Below are positions 1 through 9,942 of a stretch of DNA of 64,000 nucleotides, one piece after another. The stretch is from assembly GCA_033239125.1 (NCBI GenBank), contig BSWB01000006.1, forward strand, positions 32,604,001 through 32,668,000, given 5' to 3'. Every line of letters begins with the position of its first letter. The first letter of the stretch is position 1. The notes beneath the pieces were generated by a model. The model did not search any database. It was given only the letters and a program-made list of their open reading frames with translations, and had not been told where the DNA came from. This DNA comes from Fagopyrum homotropicum. Lineage: Eukaryota > Streptophyta > Magnoliopsida > Caryophyllales > Polygonaceae. A program made the position numbers and the translations under genes.

Positions 1-1066
1 CCGTTGGCTCATGTTCGAAGCATTAGAATTAATAGGAAAGGCACATACACAAGTAATCTCGTCACAAACATGCAACATGCATAAAATCACACCAATTCGG
101 TTTATTATCTTTATTATTATTAAGTCGTATCCCGTTCTAATTCAACTTAGGTTGTGACACGAGAGTCACCAAAACTCGCCTCGGTCCCTACTTACCGGCA
201 TGGAATGGTACTGATGCATCCGACCGTCTACCAGCACGGGATAGTCGCCGAGAACCTCCTAGCTCTCGCGGGAGCTAGGCAAGTTGTCACCGCCCGTTAT
301 CATACACTTGGGCCAAAATAATATAAAGGTCGGTAATCTTAATTCCGGTTTAGTTGTTATAAACAATAAACAATAAACAATCAACACACACCACCAAACA
401 CACATCAATGCTAATACAAGGAATACGAGTTAAGTAAGTCCGGAGACTTACCTCGTCCCAAAGATAATCCCGATATATCCCGCTCTCAACTTCCCGCAGG
501 AAGACACTCAATGCCTATCAAAAGGCACACGATCAACATCTCTCTCACATGCTAGAAGTCCTAAGACTTCTAGTCCCAATGATCTCGCAAGACCATAAAT
601 TATAACCATGATAGGATAACAACCTCCTAATCCTCACGATCTCACAAGGTCATAAGCATCACAACAGATGCTAGGATACTATCGTCCTAGTCACCATAAT
701 CTCAACAAACATATAACCATAATCTCAATCCTCATAAGCTCACAAGATCAAACATACACTCAAAGCCTTATAACCTCTCCAAATCAAACACACCTCAAGC
801 TTTAGAACAATTCACAATCCTCAAACACTCTCCTAAGGTCCAAAGCCCCTACTTGGCATTCACTCTAAGTTATGCTAGATTATCCAACCTAACATGATGC
901 TAATACTAAACATTACTAAATCGCGGGATAGGATACTCACACGACGTCAAAAGACGGAAGTCGATCAATAGATGTCGACTTTGGACTCGTTAGGCCTTTA
1001 TCGGGACGCTTCCGAACCTAACACCAAAATTAAGAAAATTTAGCTCATATGCTAAATTTGAATGGA

Positions 1067-1099
<33 letters not shown>

Positions 1100-2657
1100 C
1101 TAAGGAAAACTCGTTTTCAAAAGTCGACGTTAAAAACCCGCAAAACCCCTCCGGGGCAAAATACGCAACATCACAACCTGCATCATAAGTCCGCAATCCA
1201 AATCTCTGGGCCGTAAATACGGACTCAAGAACTTAAGCCATTTCCGAAAATAACTTTTGGTCAAACCCGAAAAATATATTCCAGCAGGGCATAAAAAATC
1301 AAATTCCCGAAACTTGGGCCATTTTCCCAAAATTAAAACTGCAGGGCATATTTGCATAAACTCAGAAATGTGGGTCAAAGTTGCAAATACAAAGTAAGGG
1401 TACAGGATTGTAATTACATAGAAAATGGGTGGGGCCCGATTAAATTAGGGCAAAAGGCTCTCCTTGGAACCCGACAGGTCGCTTGCGGCGAGAGAGAATA
1501 GAGGAGGAGGCGGCCAAGGGAGATCTGAGGAAAAACGCCATCCCTAGCGGCGCTGCAAGGGCTCCGGTGGGCGTGGCTTCACTCCGGCTTTGGCAGGCAA
1601 GGACCTAGGTCCGTTGGTTACTGGCGGCAGCAGAAGAGCAGGAGAGGAGAGGCCACCCCCCTGCTTCTCTGTTCGGACTGATGGCGCAAAGGGATGAATA
1701 TAGCGGCGTGGAGGCTGGAGCGTCCCCAAGCAGGCGAGCAAGCGAGCGCGGAGGCCGGCAACGGAGGCGACCCAAACCCGGCGGCAGTGGTCCCGCTTCC
1801 GGTGGACTCGACAGAGGAAAACCGATGAAAACGTCCCTACACTTCCCTTCTTCTGGTTTGGTAATGGCGCGACAAAGCTCGAGGGAAGGCGAAGGGGCCT
1901 GAAGAATGAGAGTGAGGTAGAGGGCAGGGCATTAGTTTCAGAGCTTCCGTTGCAGAGAAGAGGGAGGAGGTGGTGCACAGTTGGAGTTTCCTGGGTGAGG
2001 ATTGCAGCAGTGTGTTGCTGTAGTAGACTCGTTGTAGAGTTGTTCTCAAAGGGATAGATGGCAGGGGAAGGATTGCAAATCCGGGATGGCTTCGAAGGCT
2101 GAAAGAGATGGAGGGAGCTGGTGTGGTTGTAGAAAAGTGAGCTGCGTGAGAGGGAGATAGGAGTGAAGGTGTGAGGTTGAGGGTGAAGATGAAACAGAGA
2201 AGGCAATGAGGTGTTCAAGCAGTGAGAAGGGCAAGATGGAAGCAATTGAGGGCCACGAGAAGTCGGGTAGCCAGGACAGGTGCAGGCTAGGCTGGAGCTA
2301 CAGGTTATACAATAGCGTGGGCGGCACTCATACGAGAATTCAAGATAGCGTCCAGGAGCAGGGTCAGGAAAAAAAAAAGAAGTGGAAATAATAAAAGAAA
2401 TAAATAAAAAGGAATCGGGAATTAAAATATACTCGATCAAAACCAATCGGATCGGGGAATTTCCGGATCGGAAAATATTTCCGATCCGTTCCAAAATATA
2501 AAATACGGAAAATAAATATATGGATCAAATATATACAAGCTCGAAAAAATTTAATTTATGACGTGAAAATACTCGTAAACTATTTAAGCTATTAAAATAT
2601 CGATAAAAATTCAAAAAATAAAACTCGAAAACAAGCCTAATAAAATGGGGCGTTACA
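1..2657 (-). mobile_element. Z1: LTR-like segment of a TGTAACGCCCC-type retrotransposon, cut by the window start
   Basis: Read on the minus strand, the segment begins TGTAACGCCCC at 2657, a start common in long Tekay/Del-type Ty3/gypsy LTRs. It runs beyond the left edge. It abruptly interrupts ORF1 of element A at 2658, so it is a later insertion. An AT-rich part (2400-2650) is followed by a GC-rich stretch (about 1450-2350) that could be a transcribed leader, then by AT-rich sequence with many short CATAA/TCTCACAAG-like repeats (560-760). A 316-codon minus-strand ORF (1544-2494) is low-complexity Ser/Pro/Leu-rich and I do not regard it as a gene. Parts (130-450) resemble Z2 in inverted orientation, for example the GGCCCAAGTGTAT stretch. 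The lineage assignment rests on termini only; no coding domain is in view. Confidence 0.5.
1072..1099. repeat. (AT)14 microsatellite
   Basis: An uninterrupted run of AT dinucleotides inside Z1, seen directly in the sequence. Confidence 0.9.
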
Positions 2658-3097
2658 GTAGGAAAGCCAAAGATCTCCCCAAACTGCTCTAGGGGGACGA
2701 TGTAGTTCTTGTTCAACAGCCGGTACTTGACCCCTCAGTTCTCCGGCATGTAAACCACTGAGCTTAGAAACTTGAACGTCGGCTCCAAGTAAGCCGACGT
2801 TCGGATAGCCATAAAGTCCTCTAGACCAACCATGGTGACCATATTCCTCTGGTCCTCCACCACGTGCAGGCACTCAAAATCAGCAATATCAACATATCTC
2901 GGGGCAACAATAGGGCGCCCACAAATCCGGTCAAAGTCCCACTGAAATATCTCATGGATCACCGGGTTTGTAGGCTGAGAAGGAGGGGAATGAGAAGAAT
3001 TTCGGGAACTGCTAGGCCTATCCCTCAAGGTTAGCTGGAGATTAGATCTCCGTAAATTATCCATAACTGAAAAGCACCTCGGTTGCCCCAATAACAC
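2658..3097 (-). pseudogene. Element A ORF1, 5' fragment cut by Z1
   Basis: The first ~135 codons of the third Athila ORF, lying between pol and the 3' LTR. The likely start is the methionine at 3064, matching the start of the intact paralogue in element C; an upstream in-frame methionine is at 3097. Shared landmarks with C are the LTLRDR-like N-terminus, the Ser/Pro-rich stretch, the VIHE/DFDRI/RPIVAPR region and the EPTFKFLSS region. A stop follows VVYMPEN, after which the frame continues to the EIFGFPT segment and is then cut by the TGTAACGCCCC terminus of Z1. Function is unknown; the intact paralogue resembles the Athila ORF-1 family by position and general pattern. Confidence 0.75.
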
Positions 3098-3278
3098 CTC
3101 GGCCGAGACACAACAAAAGCAACCGAGGCGAACTGTTGTGCGATCGAGACTCGAGAAACTGTAAGTTTTCCCCCAAATTTCACTACTAATTGCTTTTTAG
3201 GGGGTACTTATACTCTTTTCAACAACAATCAGCAACAAACAATTCCAGATCTGTGTAGAATCGAAAGAAAGAACCAAG

Positions 3279-3615
3279 TTAGGGTTTGGAGCGAAATACC
3301 CAAATGCGCAAATTATAGTGGATTTCCGTGCTGTTTAATGCTTGAAAACTGTCTCCCTTGCTTCTCTTTATGATTTGGAGCCAAGAATTGGAGAAAACGA
3401 GCGAGATGTGAGGATTTGGGAGTAGGATCAGCCGCGGTCAAGGTGAGAGCATAGAGAGGGAGTAGGGTGTGAGGAGGGAAAGTCGATCTCCTTTTATACC
3501 CCTCGCAGAATTTGATTTCACCTTGGTCGAGGTGTTTCTGGACGGACCGAGGTGTCAGAATGAGGTAGTTGTTAGTTAAAGGCACCTCGGTTGACAAAGA
3601 GCATCTCGGTCAAGG
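3279..3615 (-). promoter_or_regulatory. Element A internal ORF1 promoter candidate (TATA, palindrome cluster, telo-box)
   Basis: TATAAAAGG lies at 3490-3498 on the minus strand, about 425 nt upstream of the ORF1 start. A telo-box-like AAACCCTAA lies at 3279-3287 between TATA and ORF1. Upstream of TATA (3527-3615) are several CTCGGTCGAGG/ACCGAGGTG-type half and full palindromes. The same arrangement occurs in B and C. Promoter activity is inferred from position and motif only. Confidence 0.55.
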
Positions 3616-3803
3616 CGTTTTGATAGCACCCAAAATGTGTCTAAGTCAAACTCCGTCTTCTCAATTTCTCGAACATCAATCCTTCAATGTAGCTCATGAG
3701 TTGTAATTTCTTCTTAGAGAACACCTGATTCATGTCTAGGAGGACACACAAAACACAAAACAAACTATCTAAACTAAACTAGAAAAGGGAAAAAAAGCAA
3801 TAC

Positions 3804-3821
3804 CTTGGGTGGCCTCCCAAG
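3804..3821 (-). other. Conserved post-pol hairpin (element A)
   Basis: Inverted repeat of 6 bp (CTTGGG/CCCAAG) with a 6-nt loop, just downstream of the pol stop. It sits in a stretch of about 45 nt that is nearly identical in B, C and D and recognisable in F. Confidence 0.7.
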
Positions 3822-3863
3822 AAGCGCTTGGTTTAAGGTCGCTAGCTGAACCGTACTTCACTC

Positions 3864-5583
3864 TCAAGCAATATAGGTTGTAGCTTCACCCCATACTTCA
3901 ACCGTACCATGGGGAAAGAAAAAAGGTTCCATCCATTGCTCCACAAAATGCAAATGTTCATTAGGAAATGAATCATCAATGGGTATATCATCTCCCTCGA
4001 GCTAGATAGGTGGTAGCCGGCTGAGGTGACCCGCCACGGAATTCTCGGATCCTTTCTTATCGCAAATATTCAAATCAAACTCTTGAAGCAAGAGAATCCA
4101 ACGAAGAAGGCGCGGCTTTGCATCCTTCTTAGCTAACAAGTATCGAATAGTTGCATGGTCTGTATAAACAATAACTTTCGCTCCCACTAAGTAAGAGCGA
4201 AATTTCTCAAATGCATAAACAACTACCAAGAGCTCTTTTTCGGCGGTGGCGTAATTCAGATGAGCCTCATCTAGTGTCTTGCTAGCATAATAAATGGCGT
4301 TGGTCCGGGCATCCTTATTTTTTCCAAGTACCGCTCCTATGGCAACATCACTAGCATCACACATGATCTCAAAGGGCAAGGTCCAATCGGGAGGTTGAAT
4401 GATGGGAGCGGTGATCAATGCTTCCTTTATCTTGTAAAAAGCATCAAGGCATTCCTGCGAGAACTCAAAAACAACATCCTTATTCAAAAGATTAGTAAGT
4501 GGTTTAGAGATCTTAGAGAAATCCTTGATGAACCTCTTGTAGAAACCTACATGCCCAAGAAAACTCCGCACACCTTTAACCGAACAAGGTGGAGGATGTT
4601 TCTCAATAGTCTCGATCTTAGCTCGATCAACCTCTATACCTCGGTTGAAAACGAGGTGTCCTAGAACTATACCTTCGCTAACCATGAAGTGACACTTCTC
4701 CCAATTCAAAACGAGATTAGTGTCTTCACAACGTTGTAACACTAGAGAAAGGTTAGCTAAACAGTTATCAAAAGAGGAACCATATACCGAAAAATCATTC
4801 ATTAATACCTCCATGATCTCCTCAATATACTCGGAGAAGATAGCCATCATACAACGCTGAAAAGTGGCGGGTGCGTTACACAATCCGAATGGTATCCTCC
4901 GGTAAGCGAATGTCCCCCATGGATAAGTGAAAGTGGTCTTTTCTTGATCATCCGGATGGATAGGAATCTGAAAGAAGCCACTATAACCATCTAGATAGTA
5001 GAAATGAGAGTGTTGTGCTAACCGTTCAAGTATTTGATCATTGAATGGAAGGGGGAAAATGGTCCTTTCTTGTGGCCAAATTTAGCTTCATATAGTCAAT
5101 GCACATCCTCCATCCTGTAACGGTCCTTGTGGGAATCAACTCATTGTTCTTGTTGACTACAACGGTCATCCCACCTTTCTTAGGAACTACATGCACCAGA
5201 CTCACCCATTTGCTATCCGATATGGGAAATATGATACCTGCATCAAGCAACTTAAGAATCTCCTTCACAACCTCTTTCATGATAGGATTCAAACGTCTTT
5301 GAGATTCCCGTGAAGTCTTCTGATCATCTTCCATTAGTATCTTATACCTACAAAGAGAAGGCTTAATACCAACAAGATCATCAATAGTATAACCCAAAGC
5401 CTTTCTATGTTTCCTCAACACATGCATCAACTTAGATAACTCATCTTCAGAAAGAGTAGCACTAACAATGACAGGATAAGTGGAATCCGGGCGAAGGAAA
5501 GCGTACCTCAAATGAGTTGGGAGTCGCTTAAGCTCTAAGATATGAGGTGCTTTAAGTGGTGGATCAGTATCTCTTTCCTCCAT
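3864..5583 (-). pseudogene. Element A RT-RNase H, integrase deleted
   Basis: Reverse transcriptase and RNase H of an Athila pol. The first part (5038-5583) includes ISDSKWVS and the GWRMCIDY region. A 1-nt loss in RKDHFP... shifts the frame near 5040. The second part (4002-4883) carries NAPATFQR, a catalytic loop reading MND instead of MDD (Asn codon at 4797-4799), then SFLGH, RNase H and the HLSRL end. A TAG at 4002-4004 follows. The frame continues 46 codons to a TGA at 3864-3866 through PIDDSFPNEHLH and then PHGTVEVWGE. In a complete Athila pol (element F) roughly 450 residues of integrase lie between these two landmarks. Element C has the same junction and the same spacing, so the loss is inherited. 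Confidence 0.85.
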
Positions 5584-6887
5584 TGAAGAAGATTTAGACC
5601 GAAGTGTTGAACCGAGGTGTCTTCAGTTGACCCCATCTCGCTTGCTTTGGAAAATGTCTCGGTCGTGGGCCGAGGTGATGGACCGAGGTACTCTTCTGAG
5701 AAGGTCACCTCGCTTGCTCCGGAAAACACTTTGGTCGAGGTACTGGAACTGTGACCGAAACCTAATGTGTTCTTTGTCTCCTGAATGAGTTCTTCAAATC
5801 CAGCTCTTGGATCTGCTTCCATTGTGTCCAAGCTTCGTACATCTGCATCACACAACATCTACACCTTCCTCCATCATACTAAAACTCAAAACTTTCTCAA
5901 GAGGATCTTTAACTAGGATAGAGCTTACCAATTCTCGAGAATCTTCTTCATCATAGATGTTCAAGATATCATCCTCCAAGGGCTCTCCGCTCATCGTGGA
6001 TAGGAGTGAAAAGTCCACATGATCTTCGCCAATATTGAATGATAATTTGGCGTTCTTGTAATCAACGTTGCAACCTGATGTTGCAAGAAATGGTCTTCTG
6101 AGAATGATGGGAATAGGATAATCTGCAGGAATGTCCAGCACAATAAAGTCTATAGGTATATAGAAATTACCTAGCTTGATTGGAACGCCTTCCAAGATTC
6201 TAACAGGACGAGTAATAGAACGATCCTCCATGTATAAAATCATCTTCACGGGCTTGAGATCTCCAAGACTGATCTTCTCACAAAGTGCTAGAGGAATGAT
6301 GCTCACACTAGCTCCTAGATCGCAAAGTGCATCATAAGTCACATCCACAACTTTGATGGGAATGCAAAATGAACCGGGATCTCTTAACTTTCACGGCATG
6401 TTCTCCTTCATGATTTGAATAATCTCCGAATATATAGAGCTCATCTACACTTCTCCAAAGTCTTCCAGCTTTCTCTTCATTGACAAAGATCTCTTTCAGA
6501 AACTTCCCATAGGTACGCATACCAAAGTGCTTGTCTAGATGTGCCCATATGCCCTAGACTGACGGAATGGGAGTGGAGGTTTGTAAGCTGGTGGTGGAAC
6601 ATAAACTTCAAACGTTTCTTTCGCTTTCTGGGGCTCCATCTCGGTTGGCACCTCGACCGAGGTGTTCCTCGTCTAGTCGTTGTCCGACCGAGGTATTGGA
6701 TCAGTTGTCTTCAATCCACTTCGTTTGGTGATTGCCAAGACCTGCCCTTTTGGGTTGTTCCCTGTCCTTCCTGGAAGTTTACTAGGATCTCTTGGTGCTT
6801 CATTAGCCTTGTTGAAAACTTGATGTTCTAAGACTTTTTGTGCCTTCAAAAATGTGTTCATAGAATTCTCCATAGCATTGAGCTTGT
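5584..6887 (-). pseudogene. Element A gag C-terminus, protease and PR-RT linker (broken)
   Basis: Continuation of the gag-pol of A. Gag C-terminal residues (6673-6887) include the NEAPRDPSKLPGR and NPKGQ landmarks. Protease is at 5848-6348, with the catalytic DLGAS motif and the PIILRRPFLATSG flap-side motif (Arg where relatives have Gly). The linker (5584-5858) is Ser/Thr/Glu-rich and contains several CCTCG...CGAGG-type palindromes. Frameshifts separate the pieces near 6390 and near 5850. The upstream half of gag is at 20032-21116; element F interrupts it exactly between two codon blocks that read continuously in relatives. Confidence 0.85.
6883..6887. repeat. Target-site duplication of element F (partner 20032-20036)
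   Basis: Plus-strand CTTGT at 6883-6887 and CTTGG at 20032-20036: five bases with one mismatch. Removing F and one copy rejoins the gag reading frame of A, which supports this as the real duplication. Confidence 0.8.
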
Positions 6888-8581
6888 TGTTCGCCACTTA
6901 GCGTGCGTGCAAATAAGCTTTAAATTTATAAAACTAGAATCAAGCAAGCGAACCCGCAGTGTACGGATCGATATAGTTGAGCAAGAATTCCAGAGTATCG
7001 AACACAGGGATTTGGGGGGTTAAATCCAGTTATAGATTATCAAGCAAATAAATGTATGAAGCTTTTCAAATTATTGGGAAAACAACAATCCTAAAGATCC
7101 AGGAATCCAGTTGTGGCAATCGATTCAAGATATACCAAAGATATAAGGACAAAGTTGAGGTATGCAAATGTATACAAAAGTAAGGTAATCGTACGACGTA
7201 GTTCCAAAAACCTTATATGACTCACCTAAAAGACATTCTCTATAAAGGTTGTTGAGGCTTCAGTATAGAAAGGATCTAAAGGTAAGGATTAATGTCAAAT
7301 ACCCAAACTTGTAATCCAAGGATCAAGACTAACTAAACGGATTAAGGTTGTGACACTCACAATCGAGGTAGAGGTTGTTGAGGCTTTACTACCACCTAGA
7401 AAAGGAAAGCCAAGACTAAATTAAAGTGAATCTTTAACTTTGGATTAAAGTAAAAGCAAGTTCGTAACTTAACACAAAATTACGGGTAGTTCTTGAGTTC
7501 CACGGCCGTGGAAGCTTAAGAACAGACCGTGGATTAGGTTCGTCGACGATTCTCTCTAACTCTCAGGATCCAATCTGTTTACGATCGATCTATCATTATC
7601 TAAGCCACAACTATCAACCCTTCACCTTAGAATGGCTAAAGGGTTTTAGCCAACAACAGTCATATTGATATCAAATTCAAAGTTTAAAAGAATGAAAGAT
7701 GAAAACTTCCGAAAACCTTTAATAACCTTCAAACGAATCTCAAATCCACAAATCAAGAACAATAATGTCAATGGTTTCGGAATAACACAAGCAATCACAA
7801 TCTTAGATTAAGAAGGAAGAACGGGATGTCAAACCATCTTCCAATCGAACCTAAGTATGAAGCGTAATCTCCTTGCGAACAATCTTCCAAATCTTCAACT
7901 CTTCCGTCAATCCGGAAATCCCAATCGCAAAACGCAATCTCTCAACGGGAATCTTGAAACCCTAGGCACATGCAATAAGCGTAGGCAAAGTGTAAGCGAA
8001 GGTGACGGAATCTCTCTTCTTCCGTCCTTTTATAGTGTAAGATAAAATATTGGCCCGGCCCAATTGCGTAAAAGATCGTGGCTTCAAAGTGCGCGTAAAA
8101 GATCGCCAAGATCACGGTCGTGGAAGGGTTCCACGCCCGTAATTTAGAGCGTGGAAATTGGTCACGGTTTGACACAACCCTCCACGGCCGTAGAAGTTGC
8201 TGGAATGAACCACGCCTCTCATGCCAAGGTTCCACGGCCATGGACTTGAACGTGGAATGTAGTACGGCCGTGTTTTAGAGCGTGGTTTAGAGGTAGTTCG
8301 TGGTTTTCTTAGCCTTGTGCTATTCTTCAAGTTAGCACCTTCCTTAGCTCCTATAGATGTCCTCAATCCTTGGACATGCTCGATCAAACTCCATCCTTGT
8401 TCAATCCGTTCGGAAATAGCTCTTAATTGCCTACAATTAACATAAAGCTTGTGTAGACCTCTATATCGACAATATAGGCAAACTAACTCACAAATGCTTC
8501 AATGCTTTATCAATGACTATCAATATAGATGAAATACACTTAGAAAACGTGCCTAAAATATCACAATATTTCATGCTAACA
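6888..8581 (-). repeat. Element F 3' LTR
   Basis: 1694 bp. In element orientation it starts TGTTAGCATG (at 8581) and ends ...GGCGAACA (at 6888). TATAAAAGG lies at 8026-8034, with a CCACGGCCGTGG-type palindrome cluster upstream (about 8105-8290) and another perfect copy at 7500-7511. The U5 end keeps GCGGGTTCGC and AAATTTAAAGCTT elements also seen in elements A-E. Confidence 0.93.
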
Positions 8582-9081
8582 AATAACCCCATACTTGCCA
8601 CTTGCTTGTCCCTAAGCAAGGTCTTTCATAAGCTTTAAAACTCAAGTTAGGATGAAATATGTGTACCTTCTCAAAGCAAAATTTCTTTTGGATGAATGTG
8701 CCTTCTAAATAATAGATCATTCTCAAATATTGCTTCATTCGTTTATAAGACTTTCATACACTTAATCAAAGGGTAAAGAGTAAAGAAAGCTCATGAATCA
8801 ATCAAACTTCCATGTAAACATCATAACCTTCAAACATTATCAAAATCAATCATAAGAAACTTCAATTTAGATCACCAAGACATATAACATTCTTTTGATC
8901 TTAAGGACTTTCAAACAAGGTCTAGAATGTGGAAAGTGAAGGAAAACTTTAAGGAATGTGGTGCATGAATCCGGGAAAGTGGATAACTACTCTTTTCTTC
9001 TTCTCTTGCGGTTTCCGCAACACTTTCAACTTAGAGCTTCGCTCTCTTCTTTTCATTTTTCGACTTTACTTTTGGAGTTAT

Positions 9082-9290
9082 GGATAGAGGTGCACAAAAA
9101 CCGAAGCCTAGGAGATTGGCGTTTCTCCAATTTGAGATGCCTCAAACCCTTAGCGCACATACCATAATCTGCTAGGAATATCGCTCAATCCAACTTTGGC
9201 AAGACACAAACACCCGGCTATGTGAATGGTGCCGAGTTACTCATCGTCATGATTGACTTCCCCAAATCTATAATTTCTTTCTATTCCTTT
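9082..9290 (-). other. Conserved noncoding block (element F copy)
   Basis: About 200 nt containing, on the plus strand, GGTGCACAA...CCGAAGCCTAGGA, a TCGCTCAATCC stretch, GACACAAACACCCGGCTATG and GGTGCCGAGTTACTCATC. It aligns nearly end to end with 31251-31450 (B, opposite strand), 37552-37760 (C) and 53389-53600 (D), although F's LTRs are largely unrelated to theirs. There is no shared reading frame. Confidence 0.7.
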
Positions 9291-9815
9291 GAATGCAAAG
9301 TATTGCTTTCATGGCCCTCCCACATCAAACATGCCTTTTTCATTCAACTCCTTCAAGTTCCCGGATAGGTAAAGGAGGCCAATATTTCAATGAGGGGCTA
9401 AATGATCAAAGAAGGAAGAAAGAAAATCGAATTGCCTTAATCATCTAAAAAAGAAGCATAAGAACTTATTATGTGATTTCAACCTTAATTCCTCAACATA
9501 ATTTAAGTAACATTCATCACATTATGAAATTTGCAAAAGAGGAATAATCAACTCATTCAATTTCTTTTCAATTCACTAATTGTTTAATCATGCGATTGTC
9601 ATCAAAACTCAATTCACAAGTGGTGATTATCATAGAAATCATCTCTATCCTTAGAAGCACAAAATTTTCAAAATTTTTCAATTTTTATGGGTTTTTCAAA
9701 TTCTTTTTCATGCAATGCAATAATGAAACGTGTAGCAATAAAATGAAACATGCAAGATAGTCTCAATAGAAGCAAACAAAGTGAGTAAGAGTTATTACAA
9801 ACTTTTAGTCACACC

Positions 9816-9845
9816 CCACCCCATACTTGGAACAAACATTGTCCC
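9816..9845 (-). other. Hairpin plus internal purine tract after ORF1 (element F)
   Basis: In element orientation: GGGACA, short loop, TGTTCC (pairs with one G-U), then AAGTATGGGGTGGGG. Elements B, C and D have the same module in the same place. It resembles the true polypurine tract module next to the LTR, so a central-PPT role is possible but inferred. Confidence 0.6.
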
Positions 9846-9942
9846 TAATGTTCAAAGAAAAGAAAAAGAAGAAAAGAAAGAAAGAAAAAGAACTCACAAA
9901 ACGGTGGTGGAGCGGCTAAACTGTCGGTCCTCAAGGTCGTCA

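Larger units (their letters stand above)
2658..6887 (-). mobile_element. Element A, left part: old Athila-type element (ORF1 to gag C-terminus)
   Basis: Minus-strand element order, right to left: end of gag, protease, linker, RT-RNase H, post-pol spacer, ORF1 start. It is bounded on the left by Z1, which enters ORF1, and on the right by element F, which enters gag. The rest of A is at 20032-22289 and 33681-34257; its 3' LTR would lie beyond the left window edge. Integrase is missing. Several frameshifts and stops, plus three later insertions, mark it as one of the oldest Athila copies in view. Confidence 0.85.
8582..9942 (-). other. Element F 3' noncoding region with polypurine tract
   Basis: Between ORF1 and the 3' LTR I see no convincing gene. 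Directly before the LTR, in element orientation, is AAGTATGGGGTTATT, the probable polypurine tract for plus-strand priming. It is preceded by an inverted repeat at 8601-8620 (CTTGCTT, loop, AAGCAAG). A second hairpin plus AAGTATGGGGTG module lies at 9816-9845, just after ORF1, and a conserved noncoding block at 9082-9290. Confidence 0.75.

Noticed and set aside
1544..2494. 316-codon minus-strand ORF in Z1
   Set aside because: Ser/Pro/Leu/His-rich low complexity with no domain pattern. It lies in a GC-rich LTR leader and parallel ORFs exist in other frames. No support as a gene.
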